64,000 bases of DNA from Lacrimispora saccharolytica (GTDB lineage: Bacteria; Bacillota; Clostridia; Lachnospirales; Lachnospiraceae): assembly GCA_016899975.1 (NCBI GenBank), contig JACJJN010000004.1, forward strand, positions 62,001 to 126,000, read 5' to 3'. This document shows, piece after piece, positions 17,433-27,058 of the stretch. Under the pieces are notes generated by a model. The model was not told the DNA's origin, ran no database searches, and saw only the letters and a program-made list of their open reading frames with translations. The stretch's first letter is position 1; each line of letters starts with the position of its first letter. The position numbers and the translations under genes were made by a program.

Positions 17433-20267
17433 TTAGAGATATTTTGCGACATATTTCCCGGTATAGGAGGCAGGATTTTTCGCAACCTCTTCCGGTGTAC
17501 CCTTCGCGATCACCGTTCCTCCCCGGTCGCCGCCTTCCGGACCGATATCTATAATATAATCTGCTGTTTTGATCACATCCAGATTGTGCTCGATCACAAC
17601 CACCGTATTTCCTCCTTCGGACAGACGCTGCAGAATTTCCACCAGTTTATGGACATCCGCGAAGTGAAGTCCGGTCGTCGGCTCGTCCAGAATGTAGATA
17701 GTCTTTCCGGTGCTCCGTTTTCCCAGTTCAGACGCCAGCTTGATCCGCTGCGCCTCTCCGCCTGACAGCGTAGTGGAAGGCTGTCCCAGCCGGATATAAG
17801 AAAGGCCCACATCATTGAGTGCTTCCAGCTTCCGGCAGATGGACGGAACAGGACGGAAAAATTCCACCGCTTCCTCCACCGTCATATTCAGTACGTCGTA
17901 AATACTTTTCCCCTTGTATTTTACCTCAAGAGTTTCACGGTTATACCGTTTGCCCCGGCATACCTCACAGGGTACATATACATCCGGAAGGAAGTGCATC
18001 TCGATCTTGATGATTCCGTCGCCGCCGCAGGCTTCACACCGGCCGCCCTTGACGTTAAAGCTGAATCTTCCTTTTTTATAGCCTTTCGCTTTCGCGTCCT
18101 GAGTCGCTGCAAACAGATCGCGGATCTGATCGAACACCCCGGTATACGTTGCAGGATTGGACCGCGGTGTCCTTCCGATGGGAGACTGATCAATATCAAT
18201 GACTTTGTCCAGCAGTTCCTCCCCTTCGATCCCCCGGTGTTCTCCGGGAATCAGGCGCGCATGGTTTAAGTCCCGCGCCAGCCGTTTATACAGGATTTCA
18301 TTGACCAGGGAACTCTTTCCGGAACCGGAAACTCCCGTCACACAGGTCATAACCCCCAGCGGAAATGCCACATTGATATTTTTCAGGTTATGCTCTTTGG
18401 CACCCAGCACTTTAATCCATCCGGTTGGTTTTCTGCGCACCTTCGGCACCGGGATTTTCACCCGGCCGCTGAGATATGCTCCCGTGATGGACTTCTCATT
18501 TTTCATGATCTCTTCGGCAGTTCCAATCGCCACCAATTCACCACCATGCTCGCCGGCGCCTGGTCCAATGTCCACCACACAGTCCGCCGCACGCATCGTA
18601 TCCTCATCGTGCTCCACAACAATCAGTGTGTTTCCGAGGTCCCGCAGATGCTTCAGCGTATTCAGCAGTTTGTCATTGTCTCTCTGATGGAGTCCGATGC
18701 TCGGCTCATCGAGAATATAAGCCACTCCGACCAGTCCGGAACCAATCTGCGTCGCAAGGCGGATACGCTGCGCCTCTCCGCCGGAGAGGGTTCCTGTCGC
18801 CCTGGAAAGGGTCAGATAGTCCAGTCCTACATCCATCAGGAAGCCCACGCGGGCGCGGATCTCCTTCAGAACCTGTTTGCCGATCAGCATCTGCTGGTCT
18901 GTCAGTGTCAGTTCCTCCAGAAAACGGGTAAGCTTTTCGATCGAAAGCGATGTAACCTCCGCGATATTCTTATCGCCTACCGTTACCGCCAGAGACGTCT
19001 GCTTCAGACGCTGTCCATGACAGGTCTGGCAGGGAGTTACCCGCATGAAAGTTTCATATTCCTGTTTGATCGAATCGGAAGCCGTCTCCCGATAGCGGCG
19101 TTCCACATTTTTGATCAGGCCTTCGAATGCTACATCGTAGACTCCGCTCCCCCTCTGGCCGGTATAATACACTTTCACCTTTTTTCCGTCGGTTCCATGG
19201 ATAATAATATCATGGATCTTTTTCGGATAATCCTGGAACGGCGTATCCAGAGAGAAATTATATTCTCTGGCAAGCGCGTCAAGAATCGCGCGGGTATAGC
19301 TGCCCTTATCGGTACAGGACTGCCAGCCCAGCACAACGATCGCTCCCTCTGCTATACTCAGCGAAGGGTCAGGAATCATCAGCTGCTCATCAAATTCCAT
19401 CTTATACCCCAGCCCATAACAACTGGGGCAGGCGCCGAACGGGTTGTTGAAAGAAAAGCTGCGCGGTTCGATCTCATCCATACTGATCTGACAATCCGGA
19501 CAGGAAAAACTCTGGCTGAAGCTTAAGAAATTTCCGTCCATTGTATCAACGATCAGAAGCCCCTCCGCCAGATTCAGCACATTTTCCACCGAATCCGTCA
19601 GACGTTTCTCAATCCCCGGCTTTACCACCAGACGGTCCACAACAATCTCAATCGTATGCTTGATATTTTTATCCAGTGCGATATCCTCAGAAAGCTCATA
19701 CAAATTTCCATCGATGATCACACGCACATAACCGCTCTTCTTCGCCCGTTCCAACACCTTTTCGTGGCGTCCTTTCCGACCGCGCACCACCGGCGCTAGC
19801 AGCTGAATCTTCGTCCGCTCCGGAAGCGACATGATCTGATCCACCATCTGATCCACCGTCTGCTTACTGATCACCCTGCCGCACTTCGGGCAGTGGGGGA
19901 TACCAATCCTGGCGTAAAGAAGGCGGAAATAATCATAAATCTCCGTTACCGTTCCCACCGTAGAACGGGGATTGCGGTTGGTAGACTTCTGATCGATGGA
20001 AATCGCCGGCGGAAGTCCCTCAATACTCTCCACATTCGGTTTTTCCATCTGTCCAAGGAACTGGCGGGCGTAAGAAGAGAGGCTCTCCATATACCGCCTC
20101 TGCCCCTCCGCATAAATCGTCTCAAACGCAAGAGAACTCTTACCGGAGCCGCTCAGACCCGTCAGAACCACAAACTCGTTTCTCGGAATGTCCACATCCA
20201 GATGCTTCAGATTATTCTCACAGGCACCGCGGATCTTTATAAACTGTTTCTTCGTATTTTCCTCCAT
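17433..20267 (-). CDS. uvrA: Excinuclease ABC subunit A
   Basis: About 944 residues, full UvrA length. Two ABC ATPase modules are visible: Walker [13 protein letters not shown] near 38, and [13 protein letters not shown] near 645, each with an LSGGEAQRI signature and an EPSIGL or EPTTGL Walker B region. Zinc modules are present as CPDC...CPSC (about 255-285) and CEAC...CEVC (about 740-770). UvrA scans DNA for bulky damage and loads UvrB. A GTG at 20270 is possible; the ATG at 20267 has AGAGG eight bases upstream. The promoter carries a LexA-box-like sequence. uvrB is not adjacent in this window. Confidence 0.98.
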   Translation of the reverse strand: MEENTKKQFIKIRGACENNLKHLDVDIPRNEFVVLTGLSGSGKSSLAFETIYAEGQRRYMESLSSYARQFLGQMEKPNVESIEGLPPAISIDQKSTNRNPRSTVGTVTEIYDYFRLLYARIGIPHCPKCGRVISKQTVDQMVDQIMSLPERTKIQLLAPVVRGRKGRHEKVLERAKKSGYVRVIIDGNLYELSEDIALDKNIKHTIEIVVDRLVVKPGIEKRLTDSVENVLNLAEGLLIVDTMDGNFLSFSQSFSCPDCQISMDEIEPRSFSFNNPFGACPSCYGLGYKMEFDEQLMIPDPSLSIAEGAIVVLGWQSCTDKGSYTRAILDALAREYNFSLDTPFQDYPKKIHDIIIHGTDGKKVKVYYTGQRGSGVYDVAFEGLIKNVERRYRETASDSIKQEYETFMRVTPCQTCHGQRLKQTSLAVTVGDKNIAEVTSLSIEKLTRFLEELTLTDQQMLIGKQVLKEIRARVGFLMDVGLDYLTLSRATGTLSGGEAQRIRLATQIGSGLVGVAYILDEPSIGLHQRDNDKLLNTLKHLRDLGNTLIVVEHDEDTMRAADCVVDIGPGAGEHGGELVAIGTAEEIMKNEKSITGAYLSGRVKIPVPKVRRKPTGWIKVLGAKEHNLKNINVAFPLGVMTCVTGVSGSGKSSLVNEILYKRLARDLNHARLIPGEHRGIEGEELLDKVIDIDQSPIGRTPRSNPATYTGVFDQIRDLFAATQDAKAKGYKKGRFSFNVKGGRCEACGGDGIIKIEMHFLPDVYVPCEVCRGKRYNRETLEVKYKGKSIYDVLNMTVEEAVEFFRPVPSICRKLEALNDVGLSYIRLGQPSTTLSGGEAQRIKLASELGKRSTGKTIYILDEPTTGLHFADVHKLVEILQRLSEGGNTVVVIEHNLDVIKTADYIIDIGPEGGDRGGTVIAKGTPEEVAKNPASYTGKYVAKYL

Positions 20268-20352
20268 CACTTCAACCTCTGTCCTATTTCTGCCGCATGG
20301 CTTCCCTTACAGAAACGCCCTGCGGAACATCATTCTCACATATATCATGCCC

Positions 20353-20381
20353 ATTGTAGCACACTATATAGCCGAAAGCAA
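20353..20381 (-). promoter_or_regulatory. Promoter of uvrA
   Basis: On the minus strand TTGCTT (20376-20381) and TACAAT (20353-20358) have a 17-base spacer, about 90 bases upstream of the uvrA start. Confidence 0.7.
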
Positions 20382-20392
20382 ACACTTGTTCT
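20379..20392 (-). promoter_or_regulatory. LexA (SOS) box overlapping the uvrA -35
   Basis: The minus strand reads AGAACAAGTGTTTG, matching the Firmicute SOS box CGAACRNRYGTTYC at 12 of 14 positions, including all of GAAC and GTT. It overlaps the -35 of the uvrA promoter, where a repressor would block RNA polymerase. uvrA is a known LexA target in Bacillus. Confidence 0.7.
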
Positions 20393-20440
20393 TTCATTCC
20401 GGGGATTTTCCGCAGTAGCTTAGGGTTTTATTGGGAAAGC

Positions 20441-20503
20441 GGACGAAAGCGGCCAGGGGCAGGTGGTATGTGTGGGCGGCGGGCGGCTGCCATCTACCGC
20501 CCT
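20441..20503. repeat. Left-end fragment of the long inverted repeat family
   Basis: It begins GGACGAAAGC followed by GGCCAGGGGCAGGTGG, the same end as the elements at 27059, 41468 (inverted) and 55317. The opposite end is missing. The retained arm folds back on a short GC-rich hairpin around GGGCGG and CCGCCC. It abuts the 318-bp palindrome at 20513. Confidence 0.75.
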
Positions 20504-20512
20504 ACACTCTCA

Positions 20513-20830
20513 GAATCGCGCCCGTCCGCCACGGGATCCGGCGGCGCATGCCTCGACGGCTGTGGGCGGCGGCTTCGGGGGCTTGGCTGTATGGAAATGC
20601 AGTGCTTGCGACTACAGGCGGACACGGCAGGGCAGGATGTACGACCGAACACAGAGCGTCAACCCCTTCCGCCTTACAGCAAAAAAGCCGCTCTGCGTGC
20701 GGCGCACATCCTGCCCTGCCGTGTCCGAATGTGGAGTGAGCACGCATTCCATACAGACAAGCCCCCGGAGCCGCCGCCCGCAGCCGACGAGGCATGCGCC
20801 GCCGGATCCCGTGGCGGACGGGCGCGATTC
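20513..20830. repeat. 318-bp near-perfect palindrome between hemW and uvrA
   Basis: GAATCGCG at 20513 and CGCGATTC at 20823-20830 open two arms of roughly 150 bases that match almost throughout (for example CCCGTCCGCCACGGGATCC with its complement, and GGACACGGCAGGGCAGGATG with its complement), leaving a small centre near 20670. It starts eight bases beyond the hemW stop. Several open frames cross it, but they are products of GC-rich symmetric sequence and have no ribosome sites. Confidence 0.9.
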
Positions 20831-20837
20831 GTCCACC

Positions 20838-21965
20838 CTACCCAAAAAGAAAATCGGAAAGGATGACGTTGCTGATGGAGATTCCTTCTCTGGTGAGACC
20901 GATCCGGCCGTTGCTTCTCCACAGCAAGTCAAGAGCCAGATACTTTTTCAGCACTTCGCCGTATACTTCATCAATGCTTTGCCCGAAAAGTTCCTCAAAC
21001 TGTTTTTCGGAAATTCCTTCGTTCATCCGCAGTCCAAGAAACATAAATTCTTCCATGCAGTCCTGTACAGAAAGGACTTCCACGTCTTCCCGCACCATCT
21101 CCGGACAGCCGCTGTCGGCGAAGTATTTTTTCATATCTGTGGTATTGGTAAATCTCCGGCTTCCAAGAAGAGACGCTGCACCCGGACCGAAGCCAAGGTA
21201 GTTCGTACGTTTCCAGTAGCCGATGTTATGACGGCATTCGCGGCCGGGTTTTGCGTAATTGGAGATTTCATACTGCGTATATCCATACTCCCCGAGAATT
21301 TCTCCCGTTCTGTCATACATTCGTCTTTCCGTCTCTTCATCCGGCAGATCCAGATTCCGCTCAGCAAAGGGTGTACCCGGTTCCACGATCAGGCTGTAAG
21401 CGGAAATATGTTCCGGTTCCAGTTTCGCTATGGTGTGAAGACTCACCTCATAGCTTTTCAGAGTTTGTCCTGGCAACCCTGACATCAGATCCACATTGAT
21501 ATTGGAAAAACCCAGTTTTCTTGCCATGGAAAAGCTTTCCAGGAATTCTTCGTAGGTATGGATTCTTCCCAGCTGTTTCAATTCCTCAGAATGAACGGAC
21601 TGGCATCCCAGGCTCAAACGGTTAAATCCTGCTTCCCGGTAAACACGCAGTTTTTCCTCCGACAAAGTGCCTGGATTCGCCTCCAGTGTAATTTCTGCAT
21701 CCTGATTGAACTGGAATCGGTCTTTCAGAAGTTCCAACACTTCCGCCAACCGTTCCGCTTCCGGAACAGACGGAGTGCCTCCGCCGAAAAATACCGTTGT
21801 CACATGATGTTCCGGAAAGGTTCCTGACGCACGGATTTCACGTTTGAGGGCCTTCATATATGTTTTCTGCTGTTCCCTGGTGGATGAAAAAGACAGAAAA
21901 TCGCAGTAGTCACATTTGCGGATGCAAAATGGAATATGGATATAAAGTTCCAGCGGTGTTTTCAT
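20838..21965 (-). CDS. hemW: HemW-like radical SAM protein (coproporphyrinogen III oxidase-like)
   Basis: 375 residues. The radical SAM cysteines are in IPFCIRKCDYCDF at residues 11-23 (C-x3-C-x2-C), and the HemW-type extra Phe follows. VFFGGGTPSV near 60, LEANPGTL near 98, RLSLGCQSV near 115 and NVDLMSGLPGQ near 155 complete the TIM-barrel signature. HemW is a heme chaperone rather than a true decarboxylase in organisms studied. It lies next to lepA, as in many Firmicutes, but here gtrA separates them. The stop at 20838 sits at the edge of a large palindrome. Confidence 0.93.
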   Translation of the reverse strand: MKTPLELYIHIPFCIRKCDYCDFLSFSSTREQQKTYMKALKREIRASGTFPEHHVTTVFFGGGTPSVPEAERLAEVLELLKDRFQFNQDAEITLEANPGTLSEEKLRVYREAGFNRLSLGCQSVHSEELKQLGRIHTYEEFLESFSMARKLGFSNINVDLMSGLPGQTLKSYEVSLHTIAKLEPEHISAYSLIVEPGTPFAERNLDLPDEETERRMYDRTGEILGEYGYTQYEISNYAKPGRECRHNIGYWKRTNYLGFGPGAASLLGSRRFTNTTDMKKYFADSGCPEMVREDVEVLSVQDCMEEFMFLGLRMNEGISEKQFEELFGQSIDEVYGEVLKKYLALDLLWRSNGRIGLTREGISISNVILSDFLFG

Positions 21966-22045
21966 TTCTTCTTTTTATCCTTTCATTTTTCTGTGCTATT
22001 TTTTGAATTTTATGATATGATATTGTGGTTGAAACTTGTTTTGAT

Positions 22046-22153
22046 CACAGCAGCCGTTCAGCAATCTGTTTGCGTCCCTGTATGGAAGTACAGACTGCAG
22101 GAGTGAATTTGCAGAGGAATCCTGTAACTTCCTGCAGGAATCAGCGGCTGTGG
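22046..22153 (+). promoter_or_regulatory. Structured leader upstream of gtrA
   Basis: Outer arms CACAGCAGCCG (22046) and CGGCTGTGG (22145-22153) enclose two hairpins, CTGTA/TACAG (22078-22093) and CTGCAGGA/TCCTGCAG (22095-22137). Together they resemble a three-way junction ending ten bases before the gtrA ribosome site. It could be an RNA regulatory leader or another repeat; I do not recognise it as a known riboswitch. Confidence 0.4.
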
Positions 22154-22175
22154 TTTACCATAGGAGGATTTCTCA

Positions 22176-22610
22176 TTGATCACAAAAGTTAAAAAGCTGT
22201 TTAAAAACGAAGCCGTTTCCTATCTTTTCTGGGGCGTTGGAGCAACCGTCGTCAACTGGATTGTCTATACTGTGTTGTCCTTCGCATCCCCGTATTCCAT
22301 GGTTATATGCAATTCTATTGCCTGGCTTGCCGCCGTCCTTTTTGCATACATTACCAACCGTTTTTTCGTTTTCCATTCCAAAACACATGGACTGACGGCG
22401 CTGCTACGGGAATTTTTCCTTTTTATCGGCGCCAGAGTCTTTACCGGACTGTTCGAGATTTTTCTGCCGTCCCTGCTGTTCTGTCTGGGCATCCGCCAGA
22501 CTTTTCTCGGCATCGAGGGCTTCTGGGCAAAGGCAATCGTTACTGTGCTGATCATCGTACTGAATTATATTCTCAGCAAACTGATCGTTTTTCGCAAAAC
22601 TCATACCTAA
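22176..22610 (+). CDS. GtrA-like small membrane protein
   Basis: 144 residues with four membrane helices and the GtrA pattern: FLFWGVGATVVNWIVY-like first helix, FAYITNRFFVFHS loop near 55-67, and a C-terminal NYILSKLIVFRK. GtrA proteins are thought to flip undecaprenyl-phosphate-linked sugars, supplying glycosyltransferases that decorate cell-wall polymers. The start is TTG at 22176, eight bases after a strong AGGAGG. It is the only plus-strand gene between 1 and 27500 and has its own terminator at 22664. No partner glycosyltransferase is next to it. Confidence 0.85.
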   Translation: MITKVKKLFKNEAVSYLFWGVGATVVNWIVYTVLSFASPYSMVICNSIAWLAAVLFAYITNRFFVFHSKTHGLTALLREFFLFIGARVFTGLFEIFLPSLLFCLGIRQTFLGIEGFWAKAIVTVLIIVLNYILSKLIVFRKTHT

Positions 22611-22663
22611 ACACGCTCTATTCTATTGAACACGAACTGTTGCATCCATGCAGAATATTTACG

Positions 22664-22719
22664 AAATGAGGGCTCCCTGACACTGAGCATATCACTCGCT
22701 CCTGGGACGCCCTCATTTT
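22664..22719. terminator. Bidirectional terminator between gtrA and lepA
   Basis: AAATGAGGGC and GCCCTCATTTT pair, with inner TCCC and GGGA, giving a stem usable on both strands. It sits between the converging gtrA and lepA genes. The plus strand ends in TTTT and the minus strand in TTT. Confidence 0.8.
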
Positions 22720-22744
22720 CGATGGTATTCAAAGAATTATCTCT

Positions 22745-24559
22745 TTAATTTTCATCCAGTTTCAGAACACTCATAAATGCTTTCTGCGGAATCTCCACGT
22801 TTCCGATCTGGCGCATACGTTTCTTTCCTTCTTTCTGCTTCTCCAGCAGTTTCTTCTTACGGGAAATATCGCCGCCGTAACATTTCGCAAGTACGTCTTT
22901 GCGCAGCGCGCGCACCGTCTCCCTGGCAATGATCTTGGAGCCGACCGCCGCCTGGATCGGAATCTCAAACAGCTGTCTCGGAATCTCCTCTTTCAGCTTC
23001 TCGCACATCCTTCTTCCCCTGTCATAAGCAGAGCCGGAAAAGACGATAAAGGACAGCGCGTCGACTTCTTCCTTATTTACAAGGATATCCAGTTTCACAA
23101 GTTCGCTGCGCTCATAACCCAGCAGCTCGTAATCAAAGGACGCATATCCGCGGGAACGGGATTTCAGCGCGTCGAAAAAGTCATAAATGATCTCATTCAG
23201 CGGAAGGTGGTAGTGGAGCATCGCACGGGTTGTCTCCATATACTCCATCCCCTGATACTGACCGCGGCGCTGCTGGCACAGCTCCATGATCGGTCCGATA
23301 AATTCCGTGGTCACCATAATCTCTGCCCGCACCAGCGGCTCTTCCATATAGTCGATCTCGGACGGATCCGGAAGGTTGGACGGGTTGGTAAGATCGATGC
23401 AGGTTCCGTCTGTCTTGTGTACCTTATAGATAACGCTGGGCGCTGTGGTGACAAGATCCAGATTGTACTCCCGCTCCAGTCGTTCCTGAATAATCTCCAG
23501 ATGCAGCAGCCCAAGGAAACCGCAGCGGAAACCAAATCCAAGCGCCGCGGAAGTTTCCGGTTCATAAAACAGAGACGCATCGTTCAGCTGGAGTTTTTCC
23601 AGTGCATCTCTCAGATCCTGGTACTGCGCGCCGTCCGCCGGATACATTCCGCAGTAAACCATCGGATTGACTTTTTTGTAACCCGGAAGCGGCTCCGCAC
23701 AGGGATTGTTCGCATCCGTGATCGTGTCGCCCACGCGGGTATCTCTGACATTCTTAATGCTGGCGGTGATATAACCGACCATTCCTGCCGTCAGTTCGTC
23801 ACAGGGGATCAGCTGTCCTGCTCCGAAATATCCTACTTCTACGACTTCCTCCACGGCTCCGGTAGCCATCATGCGGATTTTCGTTCCTTTTTTCACAGTT
23901 CCTTCCATCACACGGCAGGAAACAATGACACCGCGGTAAGCATCATAAACGGAATCAAAGATCAACGCCTGCAGCGGATTTTCCGGACTTCCCTTGGGCG
24001 CCGGAATCTTGCTGACGATCTGTTCCAGAACCGCGTCCACGTTTTCTCCTGTTTTGGCAGAAATGCGCGGGGCATCTCCCGCCTCGATTCCAATCACATC
24101 TTCGATCTCGGCGATCACACGCTCCGGCTCGGCGCTTGGCAGGTCAATCTTATTGATGACCGGAAAAACGTCCAGGTCATGATCCAGCGCCAGATAAACG
24201 TTTGCAAGGGTCTGCGCCTCGATTCCCTGAGAGGCATCGACCACCAGGATCGCGCCGTCACAGGCGGCAAGGCTCCGGGATACTTCGTAATTGAAGTCCA
24301 CATGGCCCGGTGTGTCAATCATATTCAAAATATATTCTTCTCCATCCTGCGCCTTATAAACCGTCCGGACCGCCTGCGCCTTGATGGTGATGCCACGCTC
24401 CCGTTCCAGATCCATGTTGTCCAGTACCTGATCCTGCATCTCGCGCTCGGTCAGCAGGCCTGTTTTCTGAATGATGCGGTCGGCAAGGGTGGATTTTCCA
24501 TGATCAATATGTGCAATGATACAAAAATTTCGGATTTTACTCTGTTCAATTCCTGACAA
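22745..24559 (-). CDS. lepA: Elongation factor 4 (LepA GTPase)
   Basis: 604 residues, the LepA length. The G domain has [13 protein letters not shown] (G1), [10 protein letters not shown] (switch), DTPGHVDF (G3) and NKIDLPSA (G4). The C-terminal domain unique to LepA includes [12 protein letters not shown], and [25 protein letters not shown] lies near residue 560. LepA moves or remodels stalled ribosomes during translation. The start is a TTG at 24559, seven bases after AGGAGG. Upstream, only 30 bases separate the start from a 168-bp inverted repeat element whose edge may supply part of the promoter. Confidence 0.98.
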   Translation of the reverse strand: MSGIEQSKIRNFCIIAHIDHGKSTLADRIIQKTGLLTEREMQDQVLDNMDLERERGITIKAQAVRTVYKAQDGEEYILNMIDTPGHVDFNYEVSRSLAACDGAILVVDASQGIEAQTLANVYLALDHDLDVFPVINKIDLPSAEPERVIAEIEDVIGIEAGDAPRISAKTGENVDAVLEQIVSKIPAPKGSPENPLQALIFDSVYDAYRGVIVSCRVMEGTVKKGTKIRMMATGAVEEVVEVGYFGAGQLIPCDELTAGMVGYITASIKNVRDTRVGDTITDANNPCAEPLPGYKKVNPMVYCGMYPADGAQYQDLRDALEKLQLNDASLFYEPETSAALGFGFRCGFLGLLHLEIIQERLEREYNLDLVTTAPSVIYKVHKTDGTCIDLTNPSNLPDPSEIDYMEEPLVRAEIMVTTEFIGPIMELCQQRRGQYQGMEYMETTRAMLHYHLPLNEIIYDFFDALKSRSRGYASFDYELLGYERSELVKLDILVNKEEVDALSFIVFSGSAYDRGRRMCEKLKEEIPRQLFEIPIQAAVGSKIIARETVRALRKDVLAKCYGGDISRKKKLLEKQKEGKKRMRQIGNVEIPQKAFMSVLKLDEN

Positions 24560-24588
24560 TTCTATTCCTCCTGGTATTCGCGGATTAT

Positions 24589-24756
24589 ACTAGTACAGCG
24601 TTTCGTAAATAACTACACCAAATCGCTTGCCTGCTTTCCCGATTGCACAGGTCAAAAATACTCAGCGTAGCCCGCTACGCCTGCGCTTTTTGACCTGCAC
24701 ACTCGAAAAAGCATTCTGCGCGATTGGTCCAGTTATTTAGCGAACGCTGTACTAGT
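24589..24756. repeat. 168-bp MITE-like inverted repeat upstream of lepA
   Basis: ACTAGTACAGCGTT at 24589-24602 is repeated inverted at 24743-24756. Further arm pairing includes AAATAACT with AGTTATTT, and AGGTCAAAAA with TTTTTGACCT around a GTAGCCCGCTAC centre. No ribosome site or meaningful ORF is present. Sharp symmetric ends bounded by TA suggest a non-autonomous insertion. Confidence 0.8.
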
Positions 24757-24815
24757 TTGAGTTCCAGTGAATTATAGCATAGATGCCGGAGATTTGTCAT
24801 TTCTTTTTTCCCGCT

Positions 24816-24838
24816 GTAACCGTTCAGCCAGAAGAATG
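24816..24838. repeat. Degenerate member of the GTTCAGCC repeat family
   Basis: GTAACCGTTCAGCCAG at 24816 matches the left arm of the family, followed by a poor right arm (AATGATTCG). It lies just after the alcohol dehydrogenase stop on the minus strand. Confidence 0.5.
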
Positions 24839-24850
24839 ATTCGTTCCCAC

Positions 24851-26035
24851 TTACATAGCCATCTGATAAATCTCATTCACCTCTTTTGCGCCAAGGGGAC
24901 GGATTCTGGTCAGCTTCACAGTATCGCCCATAGTAGCGTCCAGAGAAAGTTCCATCCGCTCCTGCTCCCCGGGCTGTACACCAAGCTGGGAAAGGCTGAC
25001 CGGCATGCCGATGCTCCGGAAAAATTCCTCCGTTTTTTCAATGCCCGCAAGCGCCGTCTCCTGCTCCGACTTCCCTTCTCCGGAAATTCCCCATACGTTT
25101 TTCGCAAACTGTACAAATCTGCCAAGCGCCTGATCCTGATACAGATATCTTGCCCAGGATCCCCATACCGCCGCAAGGGACGCTCCATGGGCAACATCAT
25201 ATCTGGCGCTCAGGGCATGTCCCAGTTTATGGACGGAAAAGTCTTTTCCTCTGCCGCACTCGGTAAGGTTGTTATGAGAAAGGCTTCCGCACCACATCAC
25301 TTCCGCCATCGCGTCATAATCCGCCGGATTCTCATACACTTTCGCACCGTTTCTGATCACGGTCCGCAGCAGTCCTTCCGCAATACAGTCTGTCATTTCG
25401 CACTGGATCCCCGGGATAAAATAGCGCTCCATGGTGTGCATCATAATATCCGTCACCCCGCATGCCACCTGGTACGCCGGGAGGGTCGCCGCCAGTTCCG
25501 GATTCATCACCGCAAAACGGCACCGGTTGAACGGTGTGTTGATTCCCGCCTTCTTTCCGATCTCCTCATTGGTCAGCACCGCCGAATCACTCATCTCGCT
25601 TCCTGCCGCCGGGATGGTCAAAACTGCCGCAACCGGAAGAGATCTTGTCAGAGGCACTTTTCTGGTCCAGATATCCCAGAGTTTCTCCTCCGGATTTGCC
25701 GTGCCATGGGCGATCGCTTTTGCTGTATCGATCGCGCTTCCGCCTCCTACCGCAAGAATAAAGTCCGCCCCAAAAGTCAGCGCCTTCTGTACGCCTTCCT
25801 CCGCAAACGCAAGGCGTGGATTTGGTTTGACTCCGCCGAATTCTTCATAGGCGATCCCCGCCTCCGTCAAAGACTGCTCCACCCGCCCGATCAGGCCGCT
25901 GCGGACGGCGCTTCCGCCACCGTAAACCAGAAGCACTCTGCTTCCTCCCCATTTCTTTACTTCCTCACCCGTCTGATTTTCTGTTCCTTTTCCAAAGATT
26001 ACTTCTGTTGGTGCATACTGTACAAAATTTTCCAT
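24851..26035 (-). CDS. Iron-containing alcohol dehydrogenase (BdhA/YqhD-like)
   Basis: 394 residues, group III metal-dependent alcohol dehydrogenase. The nucleotide-binding GGGSAIDTAKAI is near residue 98 and PAAGSEMSDSAVLT near 142. The metal ligands are visible in GVTDIMMHTMERY (Asp and His) and in VHKLGHALSARYDVAHG (two His). Such enzymes reduce aldehydes such as butyraldehyde, often with NADPH, and act as fermentation or detoxification enzymes in the cytoplasm. AAAGGA precedes the ATG. It follows the nitrilase gene by about 100 bases containing a palindrome, so the two may be co-transcribed. The exact substrate cannot be read. Confidence 0.93.
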   Translation of the reverse strand: MENFVQYAPTEVIFGKGTENQTGEEVKKWGGSRVLLVYGGGSAVRSGLIGRVEQSLTEAGIAYEEFGGVKPNPRLAFAEEGVQKALTFGADFILAVGGGSAIDTAKAIAHGTANPEEKLWDIWTRKVPLTRSLPVAAVLTIPAAGSEMSDSAVLTNEEIGKKAGINTPFNRCRFAVMNPELAATLPAYQVACGVTDIMMHTMERYFIPGIQCEMTDCIAEGLLRTVIRNGAKVYENPADYDAMAEVMWCGSLSHNNLTECGRGKDFSVHKLGHALSARYDVAHGASLAAVWGSWARYLYQDQALGRFVQFAKNVWGISGEGKSEQETALAGIEKTEEFFRSIGMPVSLSQLGVQPGEQERMELSLDATMGDTVKLTRIRPLGAKEVNEIYQMAM

Positions 26036-26063
26036 CGTTTCTTTTTCCTTTCTTATCTATTCC

Positions 26064-26127
26064 ATTTCCGTTTAAAACGGAAATCAATGTTCAAACACGA
26101 TAACCATTCAGCTGACCGAACGGCTGC
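26064..26127. repeat. Palindrome plus a variant GTTCAGC repeat between nitrilase and alcohol dehydrogenase
   Basis: ATTTCCGTTT and AAACGGAAAT (26064-26084) form a near-perfect hairpin. TAACCATTCAGCTGACC and CGAACGG follow at 26101-26122, resembling a decayed member of the repeat family. Neither hairpin has a T-run on the minus strand. Confidence 0.5.
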
Positions 26128-26137
26128 CAAAACAGGA

Positions 26138-26968
26138 TCAATACTTTTGTATCCGTCCACTGATCTGATAAACATCCTGACGGCGCCCTGTCAGGCACGG
26201 CAGAGACATTCTGGCGTTTTCCAGCCGTTCCCTGTCCAACTCCGCGATCAGGACCTCAGGCTCTTCTCCTGCTTCCGCAACAATCTCTCCCAATGGGTCT
26301 ATGATCATGGAATGACCATATGCCTCGAAGGCGCGTTTCATCCCGCACTGTCCTGCCGCCAGCACATAACTGGTATTTTCCACTGCCCTGGCTCTCAGCA
26401 GCGTCTCCCAGTGTTTTTCACCGGTTTCCCTGGTAAAATTCGCCGCCACGCAAAGCACCTCCGCACCGCTCTGCACCTGCATGCGGTACAATTCCGGGAA
26501 ACGGATGTCATAACAGATGGAAAGACCCAGGGATGCAAAGTGCGGCTCCGCCACCACGATCTCCGAACCGGGAGCAATCTCGTCGGATTCACGGAATGAC
26601 GGACCGTTTTCCAACTCCACATCAAAGAGATGGAGCTTCCGATACAGCGCCCGGATCTGTCCATCCGGCGCGAACAGCAGCGTAGTGTTGAACGGTCTTC
26701 CGCCCGGCGCGGCTTCTGTAATACTGCCGCAGTGGATATAAACGCCATGCCGTCTGGCGAGTCCTGCAAAGGTTCTTGTCACATAGCCGGGAATGCGTTC
26801 CGCGTGCTTTCCCATCTGTGTGCCTATGTAATCCACAGTTTCCGGAAACATAATGAATTTCGCTCCTTCTGCCGCGGCGTACGCTGTATATTCTCTCACT
26901 GCCCGCATGTTTTCTTCTACATCCGGACCGGAATTCATCTGAACAATTCCTGCTTTAAAATTTTCCAC
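26138..26968 (-). CDS. Carbon-nitrogen hydrolase (nitrilase superfamily amidase)
   Basis: About 276 residues from a GTG at 26968. The catalytic triad region is complete: Glu in FIMFPETVDY near 44, Lys in YRKLHLFDVE near 110, and Cys in LSICYDIRFPELYR near 147. This is the Nit/NIT2-like subgroup, where such enzymes act as omega-amidase or deaminated-glutathione amidase. The frame is open to 27055, but AAAGGAGG lies nine bases before the GTG at 26968, which also gives the family N-terminus, FKAGIVQMNSG. A promoter at 27027-27055 lies right at the edge of a long inverted repeat. Confidence 0.92.
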   Translation of the reverse strand: MENFKAGIVQMNSGPDVEENMRAVREYTAYAAAEGAKFIMFPETVDYIGTQMGKHAERIPGYVTRTFAGLARRHGVYIHCGSITEAAPGGRPFNTTLLFAPDGQIRALYRKLHLFDVELENGPSFRESDEIAPGSEIVVAEPHFASLGLSICYDIRFPELYRMQVQSGAEVLCVAANFTRETGEKHWETLLRARAVENTSYVLAAGQCGMKRAFEAYGHSMIIDPLGEIVAEAGEEPEVLIAELDRERLENARMSLPCLTGRRQDVYQISGRIQKY

Positions 26969-27026
26969 GGGGATTCGCCTCCTTTGGACATGGGTTTCTG
27001 TTTTTCCTGTTTCTTCTGCTTTCAGT

Positions 27027-27055
27027 ATTTTATCACAGGAAAGGATTTGAAACAA
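27027..27055 (-). promoter_or_regulatory. Promoter of the nitrilase gene
   Basis: On the minus strand TTGTTT (27050-27055) and TAAAAT (27027-27032) have a 17-base spacer. The -35 hexamer begins four bases from the end of the long inverted repeat at 27059. Confidence 0.6.
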
Positions 27056-27058
27056 GGG

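Noticed and set aside
20463-21482. Long plus-strand open frames opposite hemW and across the palindrome
   Set aside because: They mirror hemW codons or the GC-rich symmetric repeat, have no ribosome site and no recognisable motifs.
22046-22153. T-box or known riboswitch before gtrA
   Set aside because: No T-box sequence (TGGNACCGCG-like), no SAM, TPP or glycine motif is present.
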